Shown here in pieces: positions 1 to 5,983 of a DNA stretch of 10,392 nucleotides. Both the position numbers and the translations under genes were made by a program. Within the stretch, counting starts at the first letter, position 1; each line of letters opens with the position of its first letter. This DNA is from an uncultured Pseudorhodobacter sp. Lineage in GTDB: Bacteria; Pseudomonadota; Alphaproteobacteria; Rhodobacterales; Rhodobacteraceae. The notes below the pieces were generated by a model. That model was not told the origin of the DNA, made no database searches, and saw only the letters and a list, made by a program, of their open reading frames with translations. The stretch lies in assembly GCA_945952425.1 (NCBI GenBank), contig CAMFIX010000064.1:1-10392 (forward strand), written 5' to 3'.

Positions 1-23
1 TCGGAGATGTGTATAAGAGACAG
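1..23 (+). other. Illumina Nextera (Tn5) adapter remnant
   Basis: Positions 5-23 read AGATGTGTATAAGAGACAG, the 19-base Tn5 mosaic end used in Nextera libraries. The preceding TCGG matches the last bases of the Nextera read-2 primer (…GGGCTCGG). It is synthetic and not part of the genome. Genomic sequence begins at position 24, inside gcvP. Confidence 0.97.
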
Positions 24-490
24 GCCTCGGCCGCCGCCGTCGCCTCGTCCAGCAGGTAGGCATTGGCCACATCCATCCCCGTCAGATCGGCCACCATGGT
101 CTGATAGTTCAGCAAAGCCTCAAGCCGGCCTTGCGCGATCTCGGGCTGATAGGGGGTATAGGCGGTATACCAGGCCGGGTTCTCCAGGATATTCCGCTGG
201 ATCGCGGGCGGCGTGACCGTGCCGTGGTAACCCTGCCCGATCAAGGAGACCATCACCCGGTTCCGCGCGGCGACCTGACGCATCCGCGCCAGCAGATCCT
301 GTTCCGACAAGGGCGCCCAGCCCAAGGGGATGTTCTGCCGGATCGAGCCCGGCACCGTCTCGTCGATCAGCGCCTCCAGGCTCGGGGCGCCCACGGCCTC
401 CAGCATGGCCGCCATCTCGGCCGGAGAAGGCCCGATATGGCGCCGGTTGGCAAAGTCATAGGGGTTGTAGTCGATGGGTGTGAAGCTCAT
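24..490 (-). CDS. gcvP: Glycine dehydrogenase (decarboxylating), P-protein, N-terminal fragment
   Basis: P-protein of the glycine cleavage system: a PLP enzyme that decarboxylates glycine and passes the aminomethyl group to the lipoyl arm of GcvH. Only the first 155 residues are present because the sequence runs into adapter; the family is about 950 residues. The visible N terminus starts MSFTPIDYNPYDFANRRHIG and carries the family signatures IRQNIP (50-55), LIGQGYHGTVTPPAIQRNIL (83-102), NPAWYTAYTPYQPEIAQGR (104-122) and LNYQTMVADLTGMDVANA (127-144). The PLP lysine lies in the missing part. The start at 490 follows GGAG at 503-500 with a 9-base spacer. It is the third gene of gcvT-gcvH-gcvP, 98 bases after the gcvH stop. 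The truncation is technical; there is no sign of a pseudogene. Confidence 0.95.
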
Positions 491-510
491 CGCGGCATGC
501 TCCGAAAGGC

Positions 511-588
511 CGAATTTCCTGCGAAAATTCGGGGCGGTTTGGACAGGTCGGTTCCCGCGGGGCGCGGGGAATTTTCGCAGAAAATTCG
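511..588. repeat. Inverted repeat of AT-rich palindromes between gcvH and gcvP
   Basis: Two 19-base elements, GAATTTCCTGCGAAAATTC (512-530) and GAATTTTCGCAGAAAATTC (569-587), are reverse complements of each other with one mismatch. The match extends one base outward at each end (511 and 588). Each copy is also nearly palindromic on its own (GAATTT…AAATTC). They could fold into a stem of about 20 bp with a 38-base loop, filling most of the 98 bases between gcvH and gcvP. They stand out as AT-rich in a GC-rich setting. The likely role is an intercistronic mRNA hairpin (processing, stabilisation or partial termination) or a dispersed family repeat; the role is inference. Confidence 0.75.
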
Positions 589-948
589 TTACCCGATCAG
601 GTCGTTGTATTCGTCCTCGTCCATGAAATCGTCCAGGACGGCCAGGTCGTCGACCTTGATCTTGAAGAACCAGGCCGAGGTCGCGTCCTCGTTCACCAGG
701 CCCGGGTTGTCGACCAGCTTCTCGTTGACGGCCACGATCTCGCCATCGACCGGAGCCAGGATGTCGGAGGCCGCCTTGACGCTTTCGATCACCACCGCCT
801 CATCGCCGGCCGAGACCATGGTCTCGACCTCGGGCAGTTCGACGAAGACCACGTCGCCCAGCTGCGTCGCCGCATGGGCGGTGATGCCCACGGTGACGAT
901 ATTGCCGCTTTCGGCGCGCAGCCATTCGTGTTCTTGGGTGTATTTCAT
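589..948 (-). CDS. gcvH: Glycine cleavage system H protein
   Basis: Lipoyl carrier protein that shuttles the aminomethyl intermediate from GcvP to GcvT and is reoxidised by lipoamide dehydrogenase. Numbered from the second of two adjacent ATGs it has 119 residues, close to the usual 125-130. The lipoylation motif ESVKAASD is present with the modified Lys at residue 58, and the ITAHAATQLGDVVFVELPEV strand region precedes it. The gene begins ATGATGAAATAC. A GAGGA motif overlapping the gcvT stop sits one base before the first ATG (951) but four bases before the second (948), so the second is preferred; 951 would add one Met. It starts a few bases after the gcvT stop (956-958), so the two are translationally coupled in one operon. 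It is complete. Confidence 0.96.
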   Translation of the reverse strand: MKYTQEHEWLRAESGNIVTVGITAHAATQLGDVVFVELPEVETMVSAGDEAVVIESVKAASDILAPVDGEIVAVNEKLVDNPGLVNEDATSAWFFKIKVDDLAVLDDFMDEDEYNDLIG

Positions 949-955
949 CATGTCC

Positions 956-2089
956 TCAGCGTTTGTAGGTCGTGGGGTGGAAGGGCAGGGGGGCTATGGT
1001 CACCGGCAGGCGCTTGCCGCGCAGTTCGGCCTCCAGCCGCGTGCCGGCGGCGGAAAGCGCCCGGGGCACGTAGCCCATGGCGATGGGGCGGCCCGCCGAA
1101 GGGCCGAACCCGCCCGAGGTGATGCGGCCGACGAGGTCGGAGCCCAGGAACAGCTCGGTCCCCTCGCGCATCGGGGCGCGGCCTTCGGGGGCCAGGCCCA
1201 CGCGCAGGCGGGGGGCGCCTTGGGCGATCTCGCGCAGGATGCGGTCGGCGCCGGGGAAACCGCCCTGGCGCTCTCCGCCCGTGCGGCGGCATTTCGGGAT
1301 CGCCCAGGCGAGGTTGCCCTCGATGGGCGAGGTCGTGCGGTCGATGTCATGGCCGTAAAGGCACAGCCCCGCCTCCAGCCTGAGGCTGTCGCGGGCGCCG
1401 AGGCCGATGGGGGCCGCGCCTGCCGCCAGAAGCGCGCGGGCGAAGGGTTCGGCCTTCGCCTGGGGCAGCGAAATCTCATACCCGTCCTCGCCGGTATAGC
1501 CCGAGCGGGACACCCAAAGCTCCACGTCGTTCCAGTCGAGGAAGGCGACGTCCATGAAGCGCAGCCGCGCGGCGCCGGGGGCGAGCGGCTCCAGCACGGC
1601 CTCCGCCCCCGGCCCCTGAAGCGCCAGAAGGGCGCGGTCGGTGACGGGCACGACCTCGGCCACGGCGGAGAGATGCGCCTTCATATGGGCGATGTCCTGC
1701 GCCTTGCAGGCGGCATTCACCACGACGAAGAGGTGATCGCCGCGGTTGGCGAACATCAGGTCGTCCAGGATGCCCCCCGCCGCATCGGTGAAGAGCCCAT
1801 AGCGTTGCCGGCCCACGGCCAGATCCAGCACATCGGCGGGCACCAGGGCCTCGAACCCCAGGCAGAGATCGGCAAGGCTGGTCTTGGGCTTCAAGAGCAC
1901 CTGGCCCATGTGGCTGACGTCGAAAAGCCCGGCGCCTGTGCGGGTTGCGAGATGCTCTTTCAGGACGCCCTCGGTGTATTGCACCGGCATGTCATAGCCC
2001 GCGAAAGGCACCATGCGGCCGCCAAGCTCGCGATGCAGCGCGTCCAGCCCCAGTTTCAGGAGCGGTTCGGTCTTCAGGTCGTCTTGCAT
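956..2089 (-). CDS. gcvT: Aminomethyltransferase, glycine cleavage T protein
   Basis: Tetrahydrofolate-dependent T protein: releases ammonia from aminomethyl-lipoyl GcvH and makes 5,10-methylene-THF. The product is 377 residues, a normal length. Visible signatures are GGRMVPFAGYDMPVQY (23-38), GAGLFDVSHMGQ (52-63), TDAAGGILDDLM (101-112, at the position of the family's conserved catalytic Asp), SRSGYTGEDGYEI (194-206) and GARDSLRLEAGLCLYGHD (231-248). The C-terminal barrel has TSGGFGPSAGRPIAMGYV (324-341). The frame stays open up to 2491, but that upstream part is the riboswitch leader. The family homology begins at MQDDLKTEPL, and an AGAGG-type Shine-Dalgarno (2102-2098) lies about 8 bases before ATG 2089. 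First gene of gcvT-gcvH-gcvP, under the glycine riboswitch. Confidence 0.96.
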   Translation of the reverse strand: MQDDLKTEPLLKLGLDALHRELGGRMVPFAGYDMPVQYTEGVLKEHLATRTGAGLFDVSHMGQVLLKPKTSLADLCLGFEALVPADVLDLAVGRQRYGLFTDAAGGILDDLMFANRGDHLFVVVNAACKAQDIAHMKAHLSAVAEVVPVTDRALLALQGPGAEAVLEPLAPGAARLRFMDVAFLDWNDVELWVSRSGYTGEDGYEISLPQAKAEPFARALLAAGAAPIGLGARDSLRLEAGLCLYGHDIDRTTSPIEGNLAWAIPKCRRTGGERQGGFPGADRILREIAQGAPRLRVGLAPEGRAPMREGTELFLGSDLVGRITSGGFGPSAGRPIAMGYVPRALSAAGTRLEAELRGKRLPVTIAPLPFHPTTYKR

Positions 2090-2157
2090 GACGCCCCCCT
2101 CTTGGCCGGGGGCAAGCCTCCGGCACCGCAGGACGGCAAACCCCGTCCCTCGATGCC
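2090..2157 (-). promoter_or_regulatory. Riboswitch-to-gcvT linker, candidate expression platform
   Basis: This 68-base stretch joins the second glycine aptamer to the gcvT start. It holds a GGACGG/CCGTCC hairpin (2148-2143 with 2136-2131, 6-base loop). It then holds GCCGG-A-GG CTTG CC-C-CCGGC (2124-2105), a hairpin that leaves the Shine-Dalgarno free. The same C-run, GCCCCC (2113-2108), can instead pair with GGGGGC (2098-2093) beside the gcvT Shine-Dalgarno and bury it. The two folds exclude each other, as expected for control of translation initiation. Pairings are read directly; that they are the real switch is inference. There is no U-tract for an intrinsic terminator. Confidence 0.5.
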
Positions 2158-2317
2158 CCCTCTGTCCGTGCCTTTCGGCGCCTGAGATCGTTATCCCTTC
2201 GGCGGGCACGGGCGTGCCACTCTCCAGAGTTTTCCTGCCAGGAACGGTCCTTGCGCCTGAGAGTTTACCGGGGCGGTTGCTCCTTCGGCACCGGCTTTCA
2301 CCGGATTCTCCCGAACC
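2158..2317 (-). promoter_or_regulatory. Tandem (two-aptamer) glycine riboswitch
   Basis: On the minus strand the leader matches the glycine riboswitch in order. Aptamer 1 (2317-2246) has GGGAGA, then CCGAAGGAGCAA, then CTCTCAGGCGCAAGGACC, closed by P1 pairing GGTTC (2317-2313) with GGACC (2250-2246, one G-U). After a short linker, aptamer 2 (2229-2160) has CTGGAGAGTG, CGCCGAAGGG, then ATCTCAGGC…GGACAGAG, closed by CTCTG (2229-2225) with CAGAG (2164-2160). Glycine riboswitches of this family typically switch on gcv operons when glycine is abundant, and here gcvT-gcvH-gcvP lies directly downstream. Both aptamers keep their conserved core bases as far as I can read, so both look functional. Confidence 0.95.
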
Positions 2318-2328
2318 TGACGGTCGCA

Positions 2329-2357
2329 GGCTAACCTTGAAGCGTCGGTTTTGGCAA
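2329..2357 (-). promoter_or_regulatory. Possible sigma-70-type promoter for gcvTHP
   Basis: Upstream of the riboswitch the minus strand has TTGCCA (2357-2352), a 17-base spacer and TTAGCC (2334-2329). This would start transcription about ten bases before aptamer 1, a sensible place. The -35 resembles TTGACA; the -10 is poor against TATAAT. It was chosen mainly by position, so confidence is low. Confidence 0.3.
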
Positions 2358-2400
2358 GGGGTCGGCGTGCGATGGGATACCGAAAGCCGGGCGGCACCCG

Positions 2401-2463
2401 CTGGAGGGGTTTTGCACCCCTCCAGACCTCCCCGCAGGATACTTGGGCAAATGTGAAAGGGGA
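2401..2463. repeat. Hairpin plus conserved-looking tail, candidate Rhodobacterales intergenic repeat
   Basis: A perfect 9-bp stem CTGGAGGGG/CCCCTCCAG (2401-2409 with 2417-2425, loop TTTTGCA) is followed by ACCTCCCCGCAGGATACTTG (2426-2445) and GGGCAAATGTGAAAGG (2446-2461). From memory, this hairpin-plus-tail layout (…CCTCC…AGGATA.TT…AAAG) recurs between genes in Rhodobacteraceae genomes. I cannot check that here. It sits in the divergent gap between gcvT and azlC, so it could also act as a terminator or insulator. Confidence 0.5.
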
Positions 2464-2529
2464 AAGGGGGCGGATTGAACCGGCGGGGCAAACCTGATTG
2501 AGATGGCGTCCAGCGGGGGAGGCGGGATG

Positions 2530-3222
2530 ATGCGGCAAAGCGGCGTGGCGGCGGGGGTGGCAGAGGCTTTGCCGCTGATGCTGGGATATTTCCCCATCGC
2601 GTTTTCCTTCGGGGTGGCGGCGACGCGCAACGGGCTGTCGGGCTGGGAGGCTTTGGCTTTGTCGGTCATCGTCTTTGCCGGGGCGGCGCAGTTTCTGGCG
2701 ATTGCGCTGGTGGCGGGGGGGATGCCCTTCTGGCTGGGCGGGTTGACCTTGGCCGCGATGAATCTGCGGCATGTGCTGTATGGGCCGGTGCTGTTGCAGA
2801 AGGCGGGGGGCGGGGCGCGGCGGCGGGCGGCGATCTGGGCCTTTGCGCTGACGGACGAGGTGTTCGGCGCGGCGCTTGGGGCGATGGCGCGGGGGTTGCG
2901 GTTCTCGGAAGGGTTCATGGGCGGCCTGGGCTTTGCCGCCTATGCGGCCTGGGTCTTGGGCACCGCGGCGGGGGCCTGGGCTGGCGGGGGCGCGCTGGAT
3001 GGCTTTCCGGCCGTGGCGGCGGGGTTGGATTTCATGCTGCCGGCGCTTTTCCTGGCGCTTTTGCTCTCGATCCTGAACCGGGCCCAGGTGCCCGTCATCG
3101 TGGTGGCGGGGGTGGCGACAGTGGCGGTGACCTGGGCGGTGTCGGGGACGGCGGGGCTGTTTGCCGGGATGATCGCGGGCGCGTTGACCGGGGTGTTGCG
3201 GAGGGGCGGCGATGCGGTTTGA
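2530..3222 (+). CDS. azlC: AzlC family branched-chain amino acid exporter, large subunit
   Basis: Inner-membrane protein of the AzlC family (YgaZ in E. coli), the large subunit of a two-part exporter of branched-chain amino acids and some analogues. The 230-residue product is almost wholly hydrophobic with several membrane helices. It has typical AzlC motifs: LPLMLGYFPIAFSFG (14-28), FAGAAQFLAIAL (49-60), MNLRHVLYGPVL (77-88) and FALTDEVFG (105-113). Two adjacent ATGs (2527, 2530) follow GGGGAGG at 2516-2522; 2530 has the better 7-base spacing. An in-frame ATG at 2503 has no good ribosome site and would add nine Gly/Ser-rich residues. It overlaps azlD by 11 bases and diverges from gcvT. Substrate is from the family, not shown here. 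Confidence 0.9.
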   Translation: MRQSGVAAGVAEALPLMLGYFPIAFSFGVAATRNGLSGWEALALSVIVFAGAAQFLAIALVAGGMPFWLGGLTLAAMNLRHVLYGPVLLQKAGGGARRRAAIWAFALTDEVFGAALGAMARGLRFSEGFMGGLGFAAYAAWVLGTAAGAWAGGGALDGFPAVAAGLDFMLPALFLALLLSILNRAQVPVIVVAGVATVAVTWAVSGTAGLFAGMIAGALTGVLRRGGDAV

Positions 3223-3535
3223 GGTTCTGGGGCTTTGCCTGATCGCGGGCGGCTTGACCTATCTGTGGCGCTATCTGCCGATCCGGATGGACCTGGGCGG
3301 CATGGGCACGCGGGGCTGGGTGGCGCGCTTCCTAGCTTCCACCGGCCCCGCGGCCATTGCGACGCTGTTCGTGGCCGAGATGCTGCCCTTGCTGCGCGCC
3401 GGGGGGCCGGGGCTGGTGCATGGCGCCGTGGGGACAGTCGCGGTGCTGGCGGTCTGGGGCTGGCGGAAATCGGTGGTGATGGCGACTTTGGCGGGGGCCT
3501 TGGCCGCGGGGCTTGCGGCGGCTTCGGGGCTATGA
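3212..3535 (+). CDS. azlD: AzlD family branched-chain amino acid exporter, small subunit
   Basis: Small membrane partner of AzlC (YgaH in E. coli), 107 residues, the usual size. It has about three to four hydrophobic segments, with the family pattern GGLTYLWRYLPIRM (13-26), a STGPAAIATLFVAEMLP stretch (43-59), and a C-terminal helix rich in Ala and Gly. The ATG at 3212 lies inside the end of azlC; GGAGG at 3200-3204 gives a 7-base spacer, so the pair is translationally coupled. The two together are expected to form one exporter. The kinase gene starts 31 bases downstream on the same strand. Confidence 0.9.
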   Translation: MRFEVLGLCLIAGGLTYLWRYLPIRMDLGGMGTRGWVARFLASTGPAAIATLFVAEMLPLLRAGGPGLVHGAVGTVAVLAVWGWRKSVVMATLAGALAAGLAAASGL

Positions 3536-3545
3536 GCGGCGGCCG

Positions 3546-3566
3546 GGGCGCGCTAGTCTCGCGCCC
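3546..3566 (+). promoter_or_regulatory. Inverted repeat with -10-like element abutting the kinase start
   Basis: GGGCGCG (3546-3552) and CGCGCCC (3560-3566) form a perfect 7-bp inverted repeat ending exactly at the kinase ATG (3567). Its 7-base spacer CTAGTCT contains TAGTCT (3554-3559), a plausible -10 hexamer. Transcription from it would begin about 7 bases later, at or next to the ATG. No purine-rich Shine-Dalgarno precedes the ATG. Together these suggest a leaderless message and possibly an operator over the promoter. No good -35 is visible, so this is a candidate only. Confidence 0.4.
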
Positions 3567-4934
3567 ATGAGCCTTGCCGATGACACCCGCGACTGGTGGT
3601 CGAACCTGACGCTCGCCGGGCAATTTGCCTTGGCGGGGGGCATCGTCATGGCGCTGGCCACCGCGATCACCGGGCTTTTCGTCTCGGCCCGGATCGAGGA
3701 TGCCGTGGTGCGCAACACCGCCAATGCCACCGCGCTTTACATGGAAAGCTTCATCGCGCCGCTGTCGCAGGATATGGCCACCGCCGGGCGGCTTTCCGCC
3801 CCGGCCGAGGCGGGGATCACGCGGCTTTTGAAGGACACGGCGCTGGGCCAGCGCGTCGCCTCGTTCAAGCTGTGGAGCACGGATGGCCGCATCGTCGCGG
3901 CGACCGACCTGGAGGTCGTGGGCCGCCAGTTCCCGGTGACCGAAGACCTGACCCAGGCTGCGGCGGGCGAGGTCGTGGGGTCGTTCGACAAGCTGGACGA
4001 AGAGGAAAACGAGGCCGAACAGGCGCTTGGCCTGCCGCTGTTGCAGATTTACGCCCCGATCCGCGAGACGGGCTCGGGCCGGGTCATCGCGATTGCCGAA
4101 TTCTACGAGGTCGCCACGCAGCTGAAGACCGACCTGGTGCGGGCGCGGATGACCTCCTGGGTCGCGGTGCTGCTGGTGATGGCGGCGATTTTCCTTTGCC
4201 TTTTCGCCATTGTGCTGCGCGGCAGCCGGATCATCGCGCGCCAGCTGGACGACCTGGCCGAGATGGCCAGCCGCAATGTCGGCCTGCGCATCAAGGTGCA
4301 GGGGGCGGCGGCGCGGTTCAGCCAGTTGAACGACCAGGCCCTGCGCCAGATCGGCGCCGATCTGCATGACGGTCCGGCGCAGCTGATGGGGTTCGCGGCG
4401 CTCAGGCTGGACAGTCTGCGCAAGGGGGGCGACCCCAGGGCCATCGCCGAGATCGACGGCATCCAGAAGGCGATCCGCGAGGCGATTGCCGAGATCCGCA
4501 ACATCTCGCGCGGGGTGTCGCTGCCCGAAATCGAGAAGCGCGCCATGGTCGAGGTGATCCGCGGCCTGGTCGATGCCCATGCGGCGCGGACCGGGACCGA
4601 GGTGGCGCTGCGGTTGGAGCTGCCGGGCGAGCTGCCCATCGCGGTGAAGATCTGTCTGGGGAGGTTGGTGCAGGAGGGGCTGACGAACGCCTTCCGCCAT
4701 GCGGGCGGCCAGGGCCAGGAGGTGCGGGTGGCGGTCGAGGGTGGGGGCCTGGTGGCGCAGGTGCTGGATGCAGGCCCCGGTCTGCCGGCGGAGGAGGACA
4801 TCTTCGGCCTGGGGCTTGCGGGCCTGGCCGGTCGGGTGGAAAGTCTGGGCGGAGAATTGACCCTCGGCCCCCGGATGGATGGTCGAAAGGGGGCGGAATT
4901 GCGCATGGTGCTGGATTTGCGGAGCGTGGAATGA
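3567..4934 (+). CDS. Sensor histidine kinase, HisKA_3 (NarL/DegS type), membrane-bound
   Basis: A 455-residue sensor kinase that should autophosphorylate and pass phosphate to the adjacent response regulator. Layout: short cytoplasmic N terminus, membrane helix at about 16-39, a periplasmic sensor of about 155 residues, second helix at about 198-217, then a helical linker. The sensor contains KLWSTDGRIVAATDLEVVGR (101-120) and ends APIRETGSGRVIAIAEFYE (163-181), which suggests a Cache/PAS-like fold. The dimerisation domain follows with DLHDGPAQ (phospho-acceptor His267). The ATPase domain has the N box QEGLTNAFRHA (369-379), DAGPG (401-405) and GLGLAGLAGR (414-423). Family homology begins near MSLADDTRDW, so I start at 3567 although the frame is open from 3513. 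ATGA overlap with the regulator shows coupling. The ligand is unknown. Confidence 0.9.
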   Translation: MSLADDTRDWWSNLTLAGQFALAGGIVMALATAITGLFVSARIEDAVVRNTANATALYMESFIAPLSQDMATAGRLSAPAEAGITRLLKDTALGQRVASFKLWSTDGRIVAATDLEVVGRQFPVTEDLTQAAAGEVVGSFDKLDEEENEAEQALGLPLLQIYAPIRETGSGRVIAIAEFYEVATQLKTDLVRARMTSWVAVLLVMAAIFLCLFAIVLRGSRIIARQLDDLAEMASRNVGLRIKVQGAAARFSQLNDQALRQIGADLHDGPAQLMGFAALRLDSLRKGGDPRAIAEIDGIQKAIREAIAEIRNISRGVSLPEIEKRAMVEVIRGLVDAHAARTGTEVALRLELPGELPIAVKICLGRLVQEGLTNAFRHAGGQGQEVRVAVEGGGLVAQVLDAGPGLPAEEDIFGLGLAGLAGRVESLGGELTLGPRMDGRKGAELRMVLDLRSVE

Positions 4935-5575
4935 CCGAGAACATCCGGCTGGTTTTGGCCGACGACCATCCGATCTATCGTCAGGGGCTGGTGATGAGCC
5001 TTGCGGATGCCGTGGGGATCGAGGTGGTGGGGGCGGCGAAGGATGGCGAAGAGGCCGCCCGCATGGTGGCAGAGCTGCGCCCCGAGGTTGTACTGCTGGA
5101 TGTCTCCATGCCCAAGGGCGGCGGGATCGCGGCTTTGGCGCGGATCATGGCGCTGGAGGCCCCGCCCAAGGTCGCCATGCTGACGGCCAGCGAGGCGGAT
5201 GACGACCTGATGCAGGCGCTGAAGCTCGGCGCCCTGGGGTATATTCTGAAAGGGGTGGGGGCGGAGGAGCTGGCCGAGCTGGTGCGCGAGCTGGCGGCGG
5301 GGCGGAGTTACGTCTCGCCGGGGCTGGCGGGGCGGGCGCTGGTGGCGATGCGGCGCCCGGCCGAGAAGCCGGAAAACCCGCTGGATGACCTTTCGAAGCG
5401 CGAGGAGGACATCCTGAAGCTGGTGGCGCAGGGCAAGTCGAACCGGGAAGTGGGGGAGGCGCTGGATTTGCAGGAGAAGACGGTGAAGCACTACATGACC
5501 TCGATCCTGCAGAAGCTGCAGGTGCGGAACCGGGTCGAGGCCGCGATGCTGGCGCGGCAGCATTTGAAAGGCTAG
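4931..5575 (+). CDS. NarL/FixJ-type response regulator with LuxR DNA-binding domain
   Basis: 214-residue transcription factor, cognate to the overlapping kinase. The receiver domain (about 5-120) has the acidic pair Asp11-Asp12, the phospho-acceptor Asp57 in VVLLDVSMPKGG (53-64), Thr85 in MLTAS and Lys107 in YILKG, so all active-site residues are present. The C-terminal LuxR-type helix-turn-helix (about 150-212) reads LSKREEDILKLVAQGKSNRE (154-173) then VGEALDLQEKTVKHYMTSIL (174-193). GGAG at 4921-4924, inside the kinase gene, is its ribosome site. Targets cannot be told from the window. azlCD upstream and the small secreted protein downstream are possible but unproven. Confidence 0.94.
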   Translation: MTENIRLVLADDHPIYRQGLVMSLADAVGIEVVGAAKDGEEAARMVAELRPEVVLLDVSMPKGGGIAALARIMALEAPPKVAMLTASEADDDLMQALKLGALGYILKGVGAEELAELVRELAAGRSYVSPGLAGRALVAMRRPAEKPENPLDDLSKREEDILKLVAQGKSNREVGEALDLQEKTVKHYMTSILQKLQVRNRVEAAMLARQHLKG

Positions 5576-5612
5576 CCGCCCTCGGGGGCATCGAGCCCCC
5601 TCGGCCGGCGGC
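5575..5612 (+). terminator. GC-rich hairpin after the response regulator
   Basis: GGGGGC (5584-5589) pairs with GCCCCC (5595-5600) over a 5-base loop. An outer GCCGCC (5575-5580) pairs with GGCGGC (5607-5612), giving a two-tier stem right at the stop codon. There is no U-tract, so it would be a weak or Rho-assisted terminator, or a protective 3' end. Confidence 0.5.
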
Positions 5613-5773
5613 TGCCGCGGGAAAAGCGGGGGGCCTTTGGTCTGAACCCGCGCCGCCGTGGGTCTGGCCCCTGGGGCGCATTTCGCCGGACTGGCGTCGG
5701 TGCCTTGCCCGCGCCGAATCGGGCAGTCTGGAGGCATCGGAGCAATGGTGCTCCCTGACCCCGGAGGTGACCC
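5613..5773 (+). promoter_or_regulatory. Leader of the small secreted protein gene
   Basis: There is no coding sequence here. Visible elements are an inverted repeat TGCCCG/CGGGCA (5706-5711 with 5720-5725, 8-base loop) and a perfect small hairpin GGAGCA-ATGG-TGCTCC (5739-5754) just upstream of a strong GGAGGTGA ribosome site (5762-5769). A TTGCCC at 5705-5710 is -35-like but lacks a convincing -10. A promoter is probably here because of the upstream hairpin, but I cannot place it. Confidence 0.35.
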
Positions 5774-5971
5774 ATGAAGACCCTGATCCTGACCGCCACG
5801 CTGATCGCCGCCACGCTGTCCACCCTCGCCCCCGTCTCGGCCATGGGGCTGAAGGACGGCTTCCACGGCCTGGCCCAGCTTGACATCGTCGACCGCCATG
5901 GCCGCAAGACCCGCACCCCGGGCGGCTCGGGCTGCGACGGCGCGGGCGATGTGGGCAAGCCCGGCTGCTGA
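5774..5971 (+). CDS. Small secreted protein of unknown function
   Basis: 65 residues. The N terminus, MKTLILTATLIAATLSTLAP (1-20), is a textbook Sec signal peptide: a Lys, then a hydrophobic core. Likely cleavage is after VSA (residue 23). The mature part is about 42 residues: GLKDGFHGLAQLDIVDRHGR, a basic KTRT stretch, then a Gly-rich tail with two cysteines, Cys54 and the C-terminal Cys65, in GSGCDGAGDVGKPGC. They could form one disulfide or bind metal in the periplasm. The strong GGAGGTGA ribosome site four bases before ATG, consistent GC-ending codons and a following hairpin all support a real gene. I do not recognise the family. It stands alone between two hairpins. Confidence 0.72.
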   Translation: MKTLILTATLIAATLSTLAPVSAMGLKDGFHGLAQLDIVDRHGRKTRTPGGSGCDGAGDVGKPGC

Positions 5972-5983
5972 GCCCAACCGACC

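Noticed and set aside
131..2185. A 684-codon plus-strand open frame over gcvP, gcvH and gcvT
   Set aside because: The opposite strand encodes three recognisable glycine cleavage proteins with full motifs; the plus-strand product resembles nothing.
2090..2491. N-terminal extension of gcvT to the ATG at 2491
   Set aside because: The extra 134 codons are the glycine riboswitch and promoter region; family homology and a ribosome site put the start at 2089.
2940..4700. A 586-codon minus-strand open frame over azlC, azlD and the kinase
   Set aside because: Antisense shadow of confident genes, low-complexity basic and proline-rich, no domain.
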